From Synechococcus sp. BL107 (lineage in GTDB: Bacteria; Cyanobacteriota; Cyanobacteriia; PCC-6307; Cyanobiaceae): a DNA stretch of 64,000 nt. Positions 46,826 through 54,954 of the stretch are shown here, piece by piece; positions within the stretch are counted from its first letter, which is position 1; each line of letters starts with the position of its first letter. The notes under the pieces are model-generated. The model did no database searches. It was given only the letters and a program-made list of their open reading frames with translations, and had not been told where the DNA came from. The position numbers were made by a program, and so were the translations under genes. The DNA is taken from positions 1,492,827-1,556,826 of the forward strand of contig NZ_DS022298.1 in NCBI RefSeq assembly GCF_000153805.1, read 5' to 3'.

Positions 46826-46911
46826 AATTGTTAAGTCTGTCCGTGCATTGTTGATCAATTCAAGAAAACAAATCAATCGATTGAATTGACTTGATCCATG
46901 GTGACTAAAAA

Positions 46912-46985
46912 TGTCAGAGGGGAGACTTGAACTCCCGACCTCAGGGTTATGAATCCTGTGCTCTAACCAGCTGAGCTACTCTGAC
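46912..46985 (-). tRNA. tRNA-Met (anticodon CAT), elongator type
   Basis: A 74-base cloverleaf. The 7-bp acceptor stem is GTCAGAG/CTCTGAC with discriminator A. The D arm contains AGCTCAGCTGGTTAGAGC, the anticodon loop reads TTCATAA (CAT), and the T arm is GGGAG/CTCCC around TTCAAGT. The paired G1-C72 argues against the initiator tRNA. An isoleucine tRNA with lysidine-modified CAT cannot be fully excluded. One weak pair (A-C) closes the anticodon stem next to the loop. No CCA is encoded. Confidence 0.93.
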
Positions 46986-47032
46986 AAACGGCCTTTAGGC
47001 CAGTCACCATCATACATCTCAAGGTTGACCGA

Positions 47033-47326
47033 TTAGCGCATTTCAATCGCATTCAACCGGTCTCGAAACGATTGTGGATTCTCTGATTGGCCGAGATCTA
47101 CCGTTTCGCTGATGATCTGAGTTGGAATCTTGCGTTGTACTGGTCCCCGGCGCGTTGTGTTGCTCCGTGAGCCACTGCCTGGACGACGAAGACCACCCGT
47201 GCGCTGATCTCGCTCGAGGGGCTTTTTTTTCAAATCTCCCCTCAATTGATTTAGAAGCCTGAAGTGCCCCGTCGCACTGAATTTGCGGAGTAGGGAGGGG
47301 TCCCAACGAGAAGTCTGTTCAGTCAT
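47033..47326 (-). CDS. Small basic protein, unknown
   Basis: A 97-residue, strongly basic protein. The N-terminus (TSRWDPSLLRKFSATGHFRL and LLNQLRGDLKKKPL) looks ordered and conserved, while the middle is Arg/Gly/Ser-rich and probably disordered. It could bind RNA or another nucleic acid, by composition only. I have the impression that this N-terminal motif is common in marine picocyanobacteria, but the family has no name I can give. It diverges from the peroxiredoxin gene. Confidence 0.72.
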   Translation of the reverse strand: MTEQTSRWDPSLLRKFSATGHFRLLNQLRGDLKKKPLERDQRTGGLRRPGSGSRSNTTRRGPVQRKIPTQIISETVDLGQSENPQSFRDRLNAIEMR

Positions 47327-47379
47327 TGGCTCAGTTTATGGCGTGACATCTACGAAGACGTGATAATTTGATACGTAAG

Positions 47380-47425
47380 ACTGGAAGTCGTTTCGACTAC
47401 GGGTTAGTCCATCTCGACTTCCAGT
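47380..47425 (+). promoter_or_regulatory. Long nested stem-loop before the peroxiredoxin gene
   Basis: ACTGGAAGTCG (47380-47390) and CGACTTCCAGT (47415-47425) are perfect 11-base complements. Inside, GACTA (47395-47399) pairs with TAGTC (47405-47409) around CGGGT. Together they give a two-tier hairpin with a small internal loop, ending 13 bases before the peroxiredoxin ATG. There is no T-run, so it is not a terminator. It would lie at the 5' end of the mRNA if transcription starts near 47375, where AT-rich TGATAATTTGATAC could hold the -10 element. It may be an mRNA-stabilising or regulatory leader, or an operator. Confidence 0.6.
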
Positions 47426-47438
47426 TATTCCTCACTGT

Positions 47439-48050
47439 ATGACGACTATGACCGATAACGGTTGCCTGCGTGTGGGCCAAAAGGCCCCTGATTTCACTGC
47501 TACCGCCGTGGTGGATCAGGAATTCAAGGAGATCTCCTTGTCTCAGTACAAAGGGAAGTACGTGGTGTTGTTCTTCTATCCGTTGGACTTCACGTTTGTT
47601 TGCCCTACGGAGATCACCGCGTTTAGCGATCGCTACTCAGATTTCTCCAGCAAGAACACTGAAGTTCTAGGCGTTTCTGTGGACAGTCAATTCAGCCATC
47701 TGTCCTGGATTCAAACTGCTCGTAACCAGGGTGGTCTTGGCGATATCAACTATCCCTTGGTCTCTGATCTGAAGAAGGAGATCGCAACGGCCTACAACGT
47801 GCTTGATGATGCTGAGGGTGTTGCCTTGCGTGGCCTGTTCATCATCGATCCAGATGGTGTGATCATGCATTCCACGATCAACAACTTACCCGTTGGTCGC
47901 AATGTTGATGAAACTCTGCGTGTGTTGCAGGCCTTCCAGTACGTTCAGGCCAACCCTGACGAAGTGTGCCCAGCCAACTGGACACCTGGTGAAAAAACAA
48001 TGAAACCCGATCCCGAGGGTAGCAAAGAATATTTTTCTGCTATCAGCTAA
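47439..48050 (+). CDS. Typical 2-Cys peroxiredoxin
   Basis: Thiol peroxidase of 203 residues that reduces H2O2 and organic peroxides with thioredoxin. The peroxidatic cysteine is in FTFVCPTE (C55) and the resolving cysteine in EVCPANW (C177). Both GGLG (98-101) and a C-terminal YF (in SKEYFSAIS) are present, the pair that marks hyperoxidation-sensitive 2-Cys peroxiredoxins. The start is ATG at 47439, or 47448 three codons later. It is preceded by a strong hairpin and followed by a terminator-like hairpin inside the opposing UPF0182 gene. Confidence 0.96.
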   Translation: MTTMTDNGCLRVGQKAPDFTATAVVDQEFKEISLSQYKGKYVVLFFYPLDFTFVCPTEITAFSDRYSDFSSKNTEVLGVSVDSQFSHLSWIQTARNQGGLGDINYPLVSDLKKEIATAYNVLDDAEGVALRGLFIIDPDGVIMHSTINNLPVGRNVDETLRVLQAFQYVQANPDEVCPANWTPGEKTMKPDPEGSKEYFSAIS

Positions 48051-50841
48051 CTAACTGTTCACTCGGTTTTTCAAGTCGATCAGTTGATAACCCCTTCGGT
48101 TTTTCCGTTGGGGTTTTTTTAATTAGACGATTAATCGCCGCTGACAAGTTCACATCCATTGCGATACCACGTCCATCACTCACGACAATACGTACTAATG
48201 ATGGAAGTCCACCCTTTGTTGCCTTTAGGTAAACAGGTTCTACATATAGAAGGCTCGTGCCAACTGGCAAAACCAACAGATTTCCTTGGATAAGTTCTGA
48301 ACCCCCACCATCCCAAAGGCTAAACACTTTACTAACTTCTGGATCTTGATTAATCAGCGCTTGGATTTGTTCAGGCCCAAGAATTGGTCGGTCTTTTGGG
48401 AAATCGATCAACAATAATTCTCCAAAATGCTCAGCATCATTCCTTGCCGCCAACCAAGCGGTGAGATTCGGCCTCGCCAACGGCGTAAGGGGTTGAAGCA
48501 ACAAAAATTCAGAACTGTTATTCCCCTCTATTTGTGCAGTTATATGATACGGCTCCACCGATATCTGTTGTCCTCCATATACCTCCAGTGGCACTTGCCA
48601 TACATCGTCACCACTGTAAAAAATCCGAGGATCTTCGACGTGATATCTCTGCAGTTGACTGACTTGTACCTTGAAAAAATTCTCCGGCACTAATAGATGC
48701 GATTTAAGAGTATTCGGCATGTTCTCGATTGATTCAAAAAGTTGTGGAAATAAGCTTTGCCAGGCTTGAATAAGCGGGTCATTTGGTTCATTGACGAATA
48801 GACGCATACTTCCATTGTATGCATCGACTACGATTTTAACTGAGTTGCGTAAGTATCGATCAGAATCAGTATTGCTTACAGCAGCACTATAGGGATATGT
48901 TGCACTATGAGTATATCCTTCTACAATCCAAAATTGATTCTGGGTACGAGGATTAGCGACTCCTAGTTTACGTTTTTCACCAGGTACAGAAACTAGATAA
49001 GGATCACCTCGAAGATCCAAGAATGGAGCAATCGCCCGTATGCGTTGTCTTACTTCGCGGCGTAGAAGTACCCTTGAATCCTTCTGTATTGCTTTTGTTG
49101 TAAGTAGTCTCGGTTCTGCAAGATAAATCGAAGCAGACAGTCTTTGTATCAATGACCCTATCGATACGCCAGCAGATCCTTCGTAGTGGGAATAAACATT
49201 GAGATCGCCGTCTGGATAATCGAATTCATCAACATCAGTTGGGACAACTGCATAGGGTGAGGGAAGCATTCCGAAATAAAGCGCTGCATTTTGGGCGGGA
49301 ATTGCAGCTTCCACATCTTTACGCTTGATGCCCAGGTCTTGATTTCCTTCGATTCGTGTATTTGAACCTAAATCACTGATCACATAAGAGGGAAGTCCAT
49401 CATTTCCCCTTGTATTCACAGGGCTGACAGTAAATCCGTTCCCGTGGGTGAAAACAAAGTGTCTGTTCTGCCATGTTTTTGAACGACGTGGAAGTGCTGA
49501 TTGATCTAACTCTCGTGCTGAGATAATTACCTGCTGTGATGTATCACTATCTGGAATTAATGGATAACGGTCAACAGCAGCATTTGAAAAACGATAATAA
49601 ACTCTTAGTTGTTGAAGCTGGCGGTTGGTTTCTAAAAGAGGTCCGCTATCCCAAAGGCGAACATTGCGCAGGGTGCTAGCTCCAGACTCCAAATCTTCTT
49701 CAGTGAGATCAACATTTGGCTCAGTACGCCGCCGTTGGATTCGATCCAATTGAAAACCATGCCGGGTTAATCGAATGGCGGTTTCAAGGTATGGCGATTG
49801 AAGATTCAATTCTTGTGGTCGTACCACCAGCCAACGCGTTAGTGGCGTCAGGGTGAATTCAATGATCACGATTGCAGCAACACAAAGGAGGAGAAGTCGT
49901 TGGACACGACCAAACCCACTGACGATGCAGCTCACGGCTAAAACCAGCAGAACTAAGGCCAGCAGGCTTCGAAAAGGAAGGGTGAGGTGGTGTTGCAACC
50001 AGCCGGCCCCCGCCACTAAGCCGTGCTGATGCCAGAGCAATTGGTGTCGTGATAACCAAACCAGGCCAGCCACACCAATCAAATTGGTGCCGACCCCAAT
50101 CGATAGCCATCGGTAGGAGCGACAGCCAAGGGCTGGCATCGACCAGTCCGATAGGTGGGGAGCGACTGTTACCCGTCCCCACAGAGCATGTGCGGTGGTG
50201 AACGTGCCTGAGAGAACTAATAGCTCTAGGCCTAACTGGAGTGCAGAAAATCGACCGAGACCAAAACTGAGATCCGTATCAAGTAATGGCTCACGGAGTC
50301 CTTCATCAGGGATCAACCAAGCCAAACTCCACACTCCCCAAGCTCGGGATACCACCAACAGCAGTGCAAATCCCATTGCAATGGCAAGCCATCGTCTCCA
50401 CTGCGGTCGGCATAACGACACTCCCGCGATGGCCAATTGCACGGGGAGCATGGCTTTCCACTCCGAAGCCATGGAGTGACTTGACTCGTGCCAGTGACTC
50501 AGGCTGAAGGGTTGTTTCCAAGCCAGGATCGCAAGATCCGTCAGCACAACGCTGCAGGCGAGAAATGCCAAGCCACTCAACAACAGCACGAGGCTGAATC
50601 GCACCCCTTCGATGGGGCGCATCTGTTGCCGTGGTGGATCGTCGATTCGATCGAAGGCTCTCAGCCAAAGCACCGCTAAAGCAACTGGTATGGAGCCAAT
50701 TCCTGCGAAAAGCAGCTGAAGCATCCAGCGTTGAAACAGAACCGACTGCCAGTTGAATTGGGAAAACCAAACCCACTCCACGTGCATCCGTGCCACCACA
50801 ACCAAGAGCGGTGGCAACAGAATCCAGAGCAAGCGTTTCAT
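48043..50841 (-). CDS. UPF0182 family membrane protein
   Basis: A 932-residue protein of unknown function. The N-terminal 330 residues hold about seven hydrophobic segments (first [19 protein letters not shown]). The large remainder is soluble, with family segments such as [20 protein letters not shown] and [20 protein letters not shown], and likely faces the periplasm. The tail is charged and variable. It follows ftsH by a single base, so the two are cotranscribed and perhaps linked in membrane protein quality control (inference). The membrane part is GC-richer than the soluble part. Confidence 0.92.
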   Translation of the reverse strand: MKRLLWILLPPLLVVVARMHVEWVWFSQFNWQSVLFQRWMLQLLFAGIGSIPVALAVLWLRAFDRIDDPPRQQMRPIEGVRFSLVLLLSGLAFLACSVVLTDLAILAWKQPFSLSHWHESSHSMASEWKAMLPVQLAIAGVSLCRPQWRRWLAIAMGFALLLVVSRAWGVWSLAWLIPDEGLREPLLDTDLSFGLGRFSALQLGLELLVLSGTFTTAHALWGRVTVAPHLSDWSMPALGCRSYRWLSIGVGTNLIGVAGLVWLSRHQLLWHQHGLVAGAGWLQHHLTLPFRSLLALVLLVLAVSCIVSGFGRVQRLLLLCVAAIVIIEFTLTPLTRWLVVRPQELNLQSPYLETAIRLTRHGFQLDRIQRRRTEPNVDLTEEDLESGASTLRNVRLWDSGPLLETNRQLQQLRVYYRFSNAAVDRYPLIPDSDTSQQVIISARELDQSALPRRSKTWQNRHFVFTHGNGFTVSPVNTRGNDGLPSYVISDLGSNTRIEGNQDLGIKRKDVEAAIPAQNAALYFGMLPSPYAVVPTDVDEFDYPDGDLNVYSHYEGSAGVSIGSLIQRLSASIYLAEPRLLTTKAIQKDSRVLLRREVRQRIRAIAPFLDLRGDPYLVSVPGEKRKLGVANPRTQNQFWIVEGYTHSATYPYSAAVSNTDSDRYLRNSVKIVVDAYNGSMRLFVNEPNDPLIQAWQSLFPQLFESIENMPNTLKSHLLVPENFFKVQVSQLQRYHVEDPRIFYSGDDVWQVPLEVYGGQQISVEPYHITAQIEGNNSSEFLLLQPLTPLARPNLTAWLAARNDAEHFGELLLIDFPKDRPILGPEQIQALINQDPEVSKVFSLWDGGGSELIQGNLLVLPVGTSLLYVEPVYLKATKGGLPSLVRIVVSDGRGIAMDVNLSAAINRLIKKTPTEKPKGLSTDRLEKPSEQLVS
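48089..48120 (+). terminator. Peroxiredoxin terminator within the opposing gene
   Basis: AACCCC (48089-48094) pairs with GGGGTT (48110-48115), with an inner CGG/CCG pair around a T-rich loop, then seven consecutive Ts end at 48120. It begins 39 bases after the peroxiredoxin stop, inside the 3' coding part of the convergent UPF0182 gene. Confidence 0.8.
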
Positions 50842-50842
50842 G

Positions 50843-52642
50843 TCAGTTCAGTTCAGCCAGGCTTCGAAATCGCTCACCGCTCAATGTTTCCTCCTCGATC
50901 AACGCTTCCACAAGCTGATCCATGAGTTCACGCTTTGATTCCAACAGCGACACCGCTTGCGATAAGGCGTTTTTCGCCAAAGTGCGAATTTGCCCATCGA
51001 TGGCTTGGCCTGTTGTTTCGGCATAACCAGGCCGTTGACTGAACCAATCACGTCCCAAGAACACTTCAGATCCAGCTCCTTCAAGAGCCTGTGGACCGAG
51101 GCTTGAGAAGCCAAACCGGGTGACCATTTCTCGGGAGAGTTGGGCCACCATTTGTAAATCGCCACTGGCCCCCTGAGTGACTTCCAACGGCCCGAACACC
51201 ACCTGTTCTGCCGCTCGGCCGCCAAGGGCGACCACCAAGTCCGCCATACACGACGATCGGGTCACTAAACCCGAATCCAATTGCTCTTCATCGGGCATGA
51301 ACCTGGTGTAACCACCGGCCCCTCCACGGGGGAGGAGGGTCACTTTATCGACGTCATTTGCGGCGGGGAGAAGCGTTGCCACCAGGGCATGGCCAATCTC
51401 GTGGTAAGCGATCAATCGCTTTTTAGCGCTGTCTTGCAAGGGACGATTACTCAATCCCATGGTGATGCGTTCCAGAGCACCTTCCAGGTGGCTGTCATCA
51501 ATTTCAGTTTTGTTCTGACGGGCGGCCAAAATGGCCGCTTCGTTCAGCAAATTGGCTAGGTCGGCACCTGAAAAGCCAGGAGTTCGACTCGCCCATTGCT
51601 CCAAGTTGACGGCGAGAGCAAGGGGGCGACTCCTAGCGTGAACAGCGAGAATGGCTGCGCGGCCTCGTCGATCAGGAAGGCCCACATCAATCCGTCGATC
51701 AAACCGACCTGGCCGCGTTAGAGCTGCATCCAGTACATCGGCCCGGTTGGTTGCCGCTAAAAGGATGACCCCGGAGTTTTCCTCGAAGCCATCCATCTCA
51801 GTAAGCAGTTGGTTCAGGGTTTGTTCGCGTTCGTCGTTCCCGCCACCGATCCCGGCTCCCCGTTGTCGACCAACGGCGTCGATTTCATCAATAAAAACAA
51901 TGCATGGGGCTTTCTCTTTGGCCTGACGGAATAAATCTCGAACCCGGCTGGCGCCGACCCCCACAAACATTTCGACAAACTCCGAAGCCGCCATTGAGAA
52001 AAACGGAACCCCCGCCTCGCCGGCAATGGCTTTGGCCAATAACGTTTTGCCCGTGCCCGGTGGGCCAACCAACAACACGCCACGGGGAATCTTTGCGCCG
52101 AGCCGGATAAATGTTTCTGGTTGCTTGAGAAAGGTCACCACTTCCTCTAACTCTTGACGCGCATCATTGATGCCTTCCACATCTTCGAAACGAACTTGCA
52201 AGTCTTCCTGTGGTTTTAAGCGTGGCTTGCTGCGGCCGAACCCAAGTGCGCGGTTGGCCATTTGTGCTGAACGACGCAGCAATAACGACAATCCGATCAC
52301 TACAAGAAGCACCACAAATAAGGTGCCGGCGAGATCTCTATTCGCCTGTTCTCGCCGGCCATCCACCACGGTTAAGGGGGTATCAGAGCTTTCAGCGGCC
52401 CGCAGAATACGGTCATCATTTGGGAAAATCGGGACGCTCACCTTGCGTCCGTCGTCGTACAAAACTCGAACCTCCCGTTGAGCTGGGACAAGATCCAATT
52501 GCTTAATTTTTTTGTTGTCGATATCCCTGATCAACGTCGAATAGCTGACGCCTTCCTCTTTCTTCCACAATTTTTGGAAGAACGGTTCTGCCACCTGCTG
52601 GTTCGCGGGTGAATTCGTTGACTGCTTCGAACCTGGAGCCAC
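50843..52642 (-). CDS. ftsH: FtsH-family AAA+ zinc metalloprotease lacking the first membrane helix
   Basis: A 599-residue membrane-anchored protease. Seen: Walker A GPPGTGKT (193-200), Walker [15 protein letters not shown], second region of homology [21 protein letters not shown], and zinc motif HEIGH (414-418). Only one transmembrane helix is visible (residues about 106-122). The expected N-terminal helix is missing: residues 1-30 are hydrophilic, and the frame meets a stop shortly upstream of the GTG start at 52642. The periplasmic segment still begins with the usual [12 protein letters not shown]. It is the first gene of a unit with UPF0182. Confidence 0.93.
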   Translation of the reverse strand: MAPGSKQSTNSPANQQVAEPFFQKLWKKEEGVSYSTLIRDIDNKKIKQLDLVPAQREVRVLYDDGRKVSVPIFPNDDRILRAAESSDTPLTVVDGRREQANRDLAGTLFVVLLVVIGLSLLLRRSAQMANRALGFGRSKPRLKPQEDLQVRFEDVEGINDARQELEEVVTFLKQPETFIRLGAKIPRGVLLVGPPGTGKTLLAKAIAGEAGVPFFSMAASEFVEMFVGVGASRVRDLFRQAKEKAPCIVFIDEIDAVGRQRGAGIGGGNDEREQTLNQLLTEMDGFEENSGVILLAATNRADVLDAALTRPGRFDRRIDVGLPDRRGRAAILAVHARSRPLALAVNLEQWASRTPGFSGADLANLLNEAAILAARQNKTEIDDSHLEGALERITMGLSNRPLQDSAKKRLIAYHEIGHALVATLLPAANDVDKVTLLPRGGAGGYTRFMPDEEQLDSGLVTRSSCMADLVVALGGRAAEQVVFGPLEVTQGASGDLQMVAQLSREMVTRFGFSSLGPQALEGAGSEVFLGRDWFSQRPGYAETTGQAIDGQIRTLAKNALSQAVSLLESKRELMDQLVEALIEEETLSGERFRSLAELN

Positions 52643-52729
52643 AACAACACAATGCTGAAATGAGCCTAGCTATTTGACGCAAGGCCTCTTCAAGCGAGAG
52701 AATGTTTTTTTGACGATCTCTCAGCCGCG

Positions 52730-52906
52730 ATGGCCGTTCCGAAGAAGAAAACATCGAAGGCCAAGCGCAATCAGCGCAGTGCCACTTGGAAAGGCAAGGC
52801 CGCCGTAGCCGCTCAGCGCGCCATGTCGATCGGTAAGTCCGTCCTGAGCGGTCGTGCTCAAGGATTTGTATACCCCGTCAGTGATACAGACGAGGCCGAG
52901 GCCTAA
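52730..52906 (+). CDS. rpmF: 50S ribosomal protein L32
   Basis: A 58-residue basic protein beginning [16 protein letters not shown], the universal L32 start, then [20 protein letters not shown] and an acidic tail (DTDEAEA). The zinc-binding cysteines of some L32 proteins are absent, as is usual in cyanobacteria. ATG at 52730. It diverges from ftsH and its stop overlaps the convergent glycerate kinase gene by 4 bases. Confidence 0.96.
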   Translation: MAVPKKKTSKAKRNQRSATWKGKAAVAAQRAMSIGKSVLSGRAQGFVYPVSDTDEAEA

Positions 52907-53898
52907 GAGGCACGACTGAGATGGATTCGGGTCAGATCACGACCCGGATCCACCTCGAAAACGACATCAGCAGGAATGTTTTGGATGATTTCTGAGGGAA
53001 TCGCACTCAAAATCATTCTGATAAAACCATCCAATTCGCTTCCGTTTAGGGAACTTCCTCGAGTCGTCCGCATGGCATCTTCTTGTTGACGCTTCCAAAG
53101 CTGCGGCGATTGATGATCGGTGGCCCGAAGTTGCCAAAGCTGATCAAGTTCAGTCCACACCGGTTGATAGCTCCGCAAGATCTCCTCAGTTTGTTTGCGG
53201 TAGGCCAATTCACTCGCCGTGACGGGTGGTTCCAGACCCTCCTCCTTCCTTTCGGCTTCGTATCCCGCTGGGCAGCCGACAAACCAGCCTTCCAGAACAA
53301 GGAGATCGGCATGGCAAGCACGCCAGCCTGAGCGATCTCCCCGTCCGTTACGCAAGGCCTTGTCAAAACGAGGACATTGAATCGACTGCCCTTTTCGCCA
53401 AAGCTCAAGGGTGCGTTGAAGCAGTTGCAAATCATGGCTTCCAGGCAAAGCGCGAGGCACTCCCCATGGATTTCCTTTCATCGATCGCTCTAATTGGTCG
53501 GCCGGGAAATAAAAGTCGTCAATTGAAATCACCTGCAAGGACAATCCCAAATTGTGGGCAGCGGTTTCAAGCCATTGCCCCAAACTCGACTTCCCGCAAC
53601 CGGGGAGTGCACTCAAGCCAATCAACTCTTTTCTGGCGGGTTGACTACGGGCCAGGCTCAAGATCGGTAGTCCGAGAGACCAGAGCCAATCAGCACTGCT
53701 GTTTGGATGCCAAGCATCAAGGCCAAGATTGATGGATGGGCTGATCCAAGACCGTCTCCACTGATCGGGGTCGTCGATCCCAAGGAAATCGAGCAATTTG
53801 CGCTGATCTTCCCTAGGTATGAGCTGACGACCGTCAAGATCCAACTTTGAAGGCCTCCAAAACAACGGCGTAGATGAATCCCAATCTGAGGGAGTCAA
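52903..53898 (-). CDS. glyK: D-glycerate 3-kinase (plant/cyanobacterial GLYK type)
   Basis: Phosphorylates glycerate to 3-phosphoglycerate, the last step of photorespiration that returns carbon to the Calvin cycle. P-loop [12 protein letters not shown] (94-105), then [29 protein letters not shown] and [14 protein letters not shown], all typical of GLYK in the uridine-kinase-like P-loop group. At 331 residues from ATG at 53898 it overlaps the DUF565 gene by 65 bases. TTG at 53844 would cut the overlap to 11 bases, so the start is open. It is the last gene of a three-gene minus-strand operon. Confidence 0.9.
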   Translation of the reverse strand: MTPSDWDSSTPLFWRPSKLDLDGRQLIPREDQRKLLDFLGIDDPDQWRRSWISPSINLGLDAWHPNSSADWLWSLGLPILSLARSQPARKELIGLSALPGCGKSSLGQWLETAAHNLGLSLQVISIDDFYFPADQLERSMKGNPWGVPRALPGSHDLQLLQRTLELWRKGQSIQCPRFDKALRNGRGDRSGWRACHADLLVLEGWFVGCPAGYEAERKEEGLEPPVTASELAYRKQTEEILRSYQPVWTELDQLWQLRATDHQSPQLWKRQQEDAMRTTRGSSLNGSELDGFIRMILSAIPSEIIQNIPADVVFEVDPGRDLTRIHLSRAS

Positions 53899-54145
53899 GC
53901 AAGGGATATCGTCGCCGAATTAACACGAGCAACTCGCAAGCCAGTAAGGCAAAAAAGGCACTAAACGTCCGAGCTCCTGTGGCGTTATCGAGATGCACCG
54001 TGAGATTGCTTCCTATAAAGAAGCCAGTAAGTAACAACAGAATTCGAGAACTTCGTCTCCACCAGGGTCCGCCAAAACTGGCTTTGAGCTGTTGACCAGC
54101 CGTGCGTTGAAGTGCCGCTAAACGGGTGCGCTGCAGCGTGCTCAT
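53834..54145 (-). CDS. DUF565 (Ycf20-like) membrane protein
   Basis: About 103 residues from ATG at 54145. An N-terminal amphipathic region (TLQRTRLAALQRTAGQQL) is followed by three hydrophobic segments (RILLLLTGFFIGSNLTVHL, TFSAFFALLACELLVLI and a C-terminal [14 protein letters not shown]). This matches the DUF565/Ycf20 family of cyanobacteria and plastids, implicated in photoprotection in algae and plants. Its ATG overlaps the HAD phosphatase stop, and its 3' end overlaps glyK, so all three are cotranslated. Confidence 0.82.
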   Translation of the reverse strand: MSTLQRTRLAALQRTAGQQLKASFGGPWWRRSSRILLLLTGFFIGSNLTVHLDNATGARTFSAFFALLACELLVLIRRRYPLLDSLRLGFIYAVVLEAFKVGS

Positions 54146-54897
54146 GAACCTGAGTAGAGCAACAACGACTTCATATAGTTCAGCGTCAACATGCCTTCTA
54201 GACAAGGGGGGCCTTGCTGAAGCAAGGAAGGATTGTGCTCGTCCCCAAGATGATCAAAAACAGCTGCGGCGAGATGGATTGCGCCCACAAGATCTCGATC
54301 CCAAGGGGAAGGGGTCAAAACACAGGACAAACCCGCGGCTGTTGCAGCCTTGAGCCCTGCAGCTGAATCCTCCAAGGCCACAACACAGTCGGACGGCAGG
54401 CCGCTCTGCTTGAGCGCCAACCGATAACCATCCGGATTGGGCTTGCCAGTCGCCACATCATCTGACGACACCACACCATCAAAGGCTGGCATAACTCCTT
54501 GGGCTTGATTCAACAGTGCTTGAACAGATGGACCACCACTGGAGGTCACGATCCATTGCTTGATCTGGCCGTTGTGCAATTCGTTCACAAGCCTCAAGAC
54601 ACCCGGCCGCCACTGCACATGGCCCTCACAAACGCGGGATAAATAATGCTCGCGTTTCACATCACGCAAACGCTTCAGTTGGTCTTGCGTGAGGTTGATC
54701 CCCTGATCCTTTGCGTAGATCGCAACACGGGGAATGCCACCGGCAATGGACAGCAGTTCGGCATACAACTCTTTGTTCCAATGAAATGGGAGGCCTAAAT
54801 CACGAAAGGCCTGATTGAACGCTGGACGATGTCCCTCCATCTCCGTGTCAGCCAGGGTGCCGTCTACATCCCAGAACACAGCCCTTAGAGCAGTCAT
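54142..54897 (-). CDS. HAD-superfamily sugar phosphatase, CbbY-like
   Basis: A 251-residue haloacid dehalogenase-type phosphatase. Motif I is VFWDVDGTLADTE with the nucleophilic aspartate, motif II is WIVTSSGG, and motif III/IV is GKPNPDGYRLAL followed by VVALEDSAAGLKAATAAG. The cap domain is of the helical CbbY/phosphoglycolate phosphatase type. Candidate substrates are 2-phosphoglycolate or xylulose-1,5-bisphosphate. Its operon with glycerate kinase favours a photorespiratory or Calvin-cycle metabolite (inference). ATG at 54897 fits; a start seven codons upstream is possible. Confidence 0.88.
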   Translation of the reverse strand: MTALRAVFWDVDGTLADTEMEGHRPAFNQAFRDLGLPFHWNKELYAELLSIAGGIPRVAIYAKDQGINLTQDQLKRLRDVKREHYLSRVCEGHVQWRPGVLRLVNELHNGQIKQWIVTSSGGPSVQALLNQAQGVMPAFDGVVSSDDVATGKPNPDGYRLALKQSGLPSDCVVALEDSAAGLKAATAAGLSCVLTPSPWDRDLVGAIHLAAAVFDHLGDEHNPSLLQQGPPCLEGMLTLNYMKSLLLYSGS

Positions 54898-54954
54898 CAA
54901 TCGCCAAGCCAAGGGCACAATGCAGCAATCATCCTGCTCAAGGTCAGCGCACAG

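Noticed and set aside
47427-47440. ATTCCTCACTG before the peroxiredoxin gene as a Yfr1-type motif
   Set aside because: Yfr1 carries an unpaired ACTCCTCACAC between two hairpins; here the match is partial and the second hairpin with T-run is missing.
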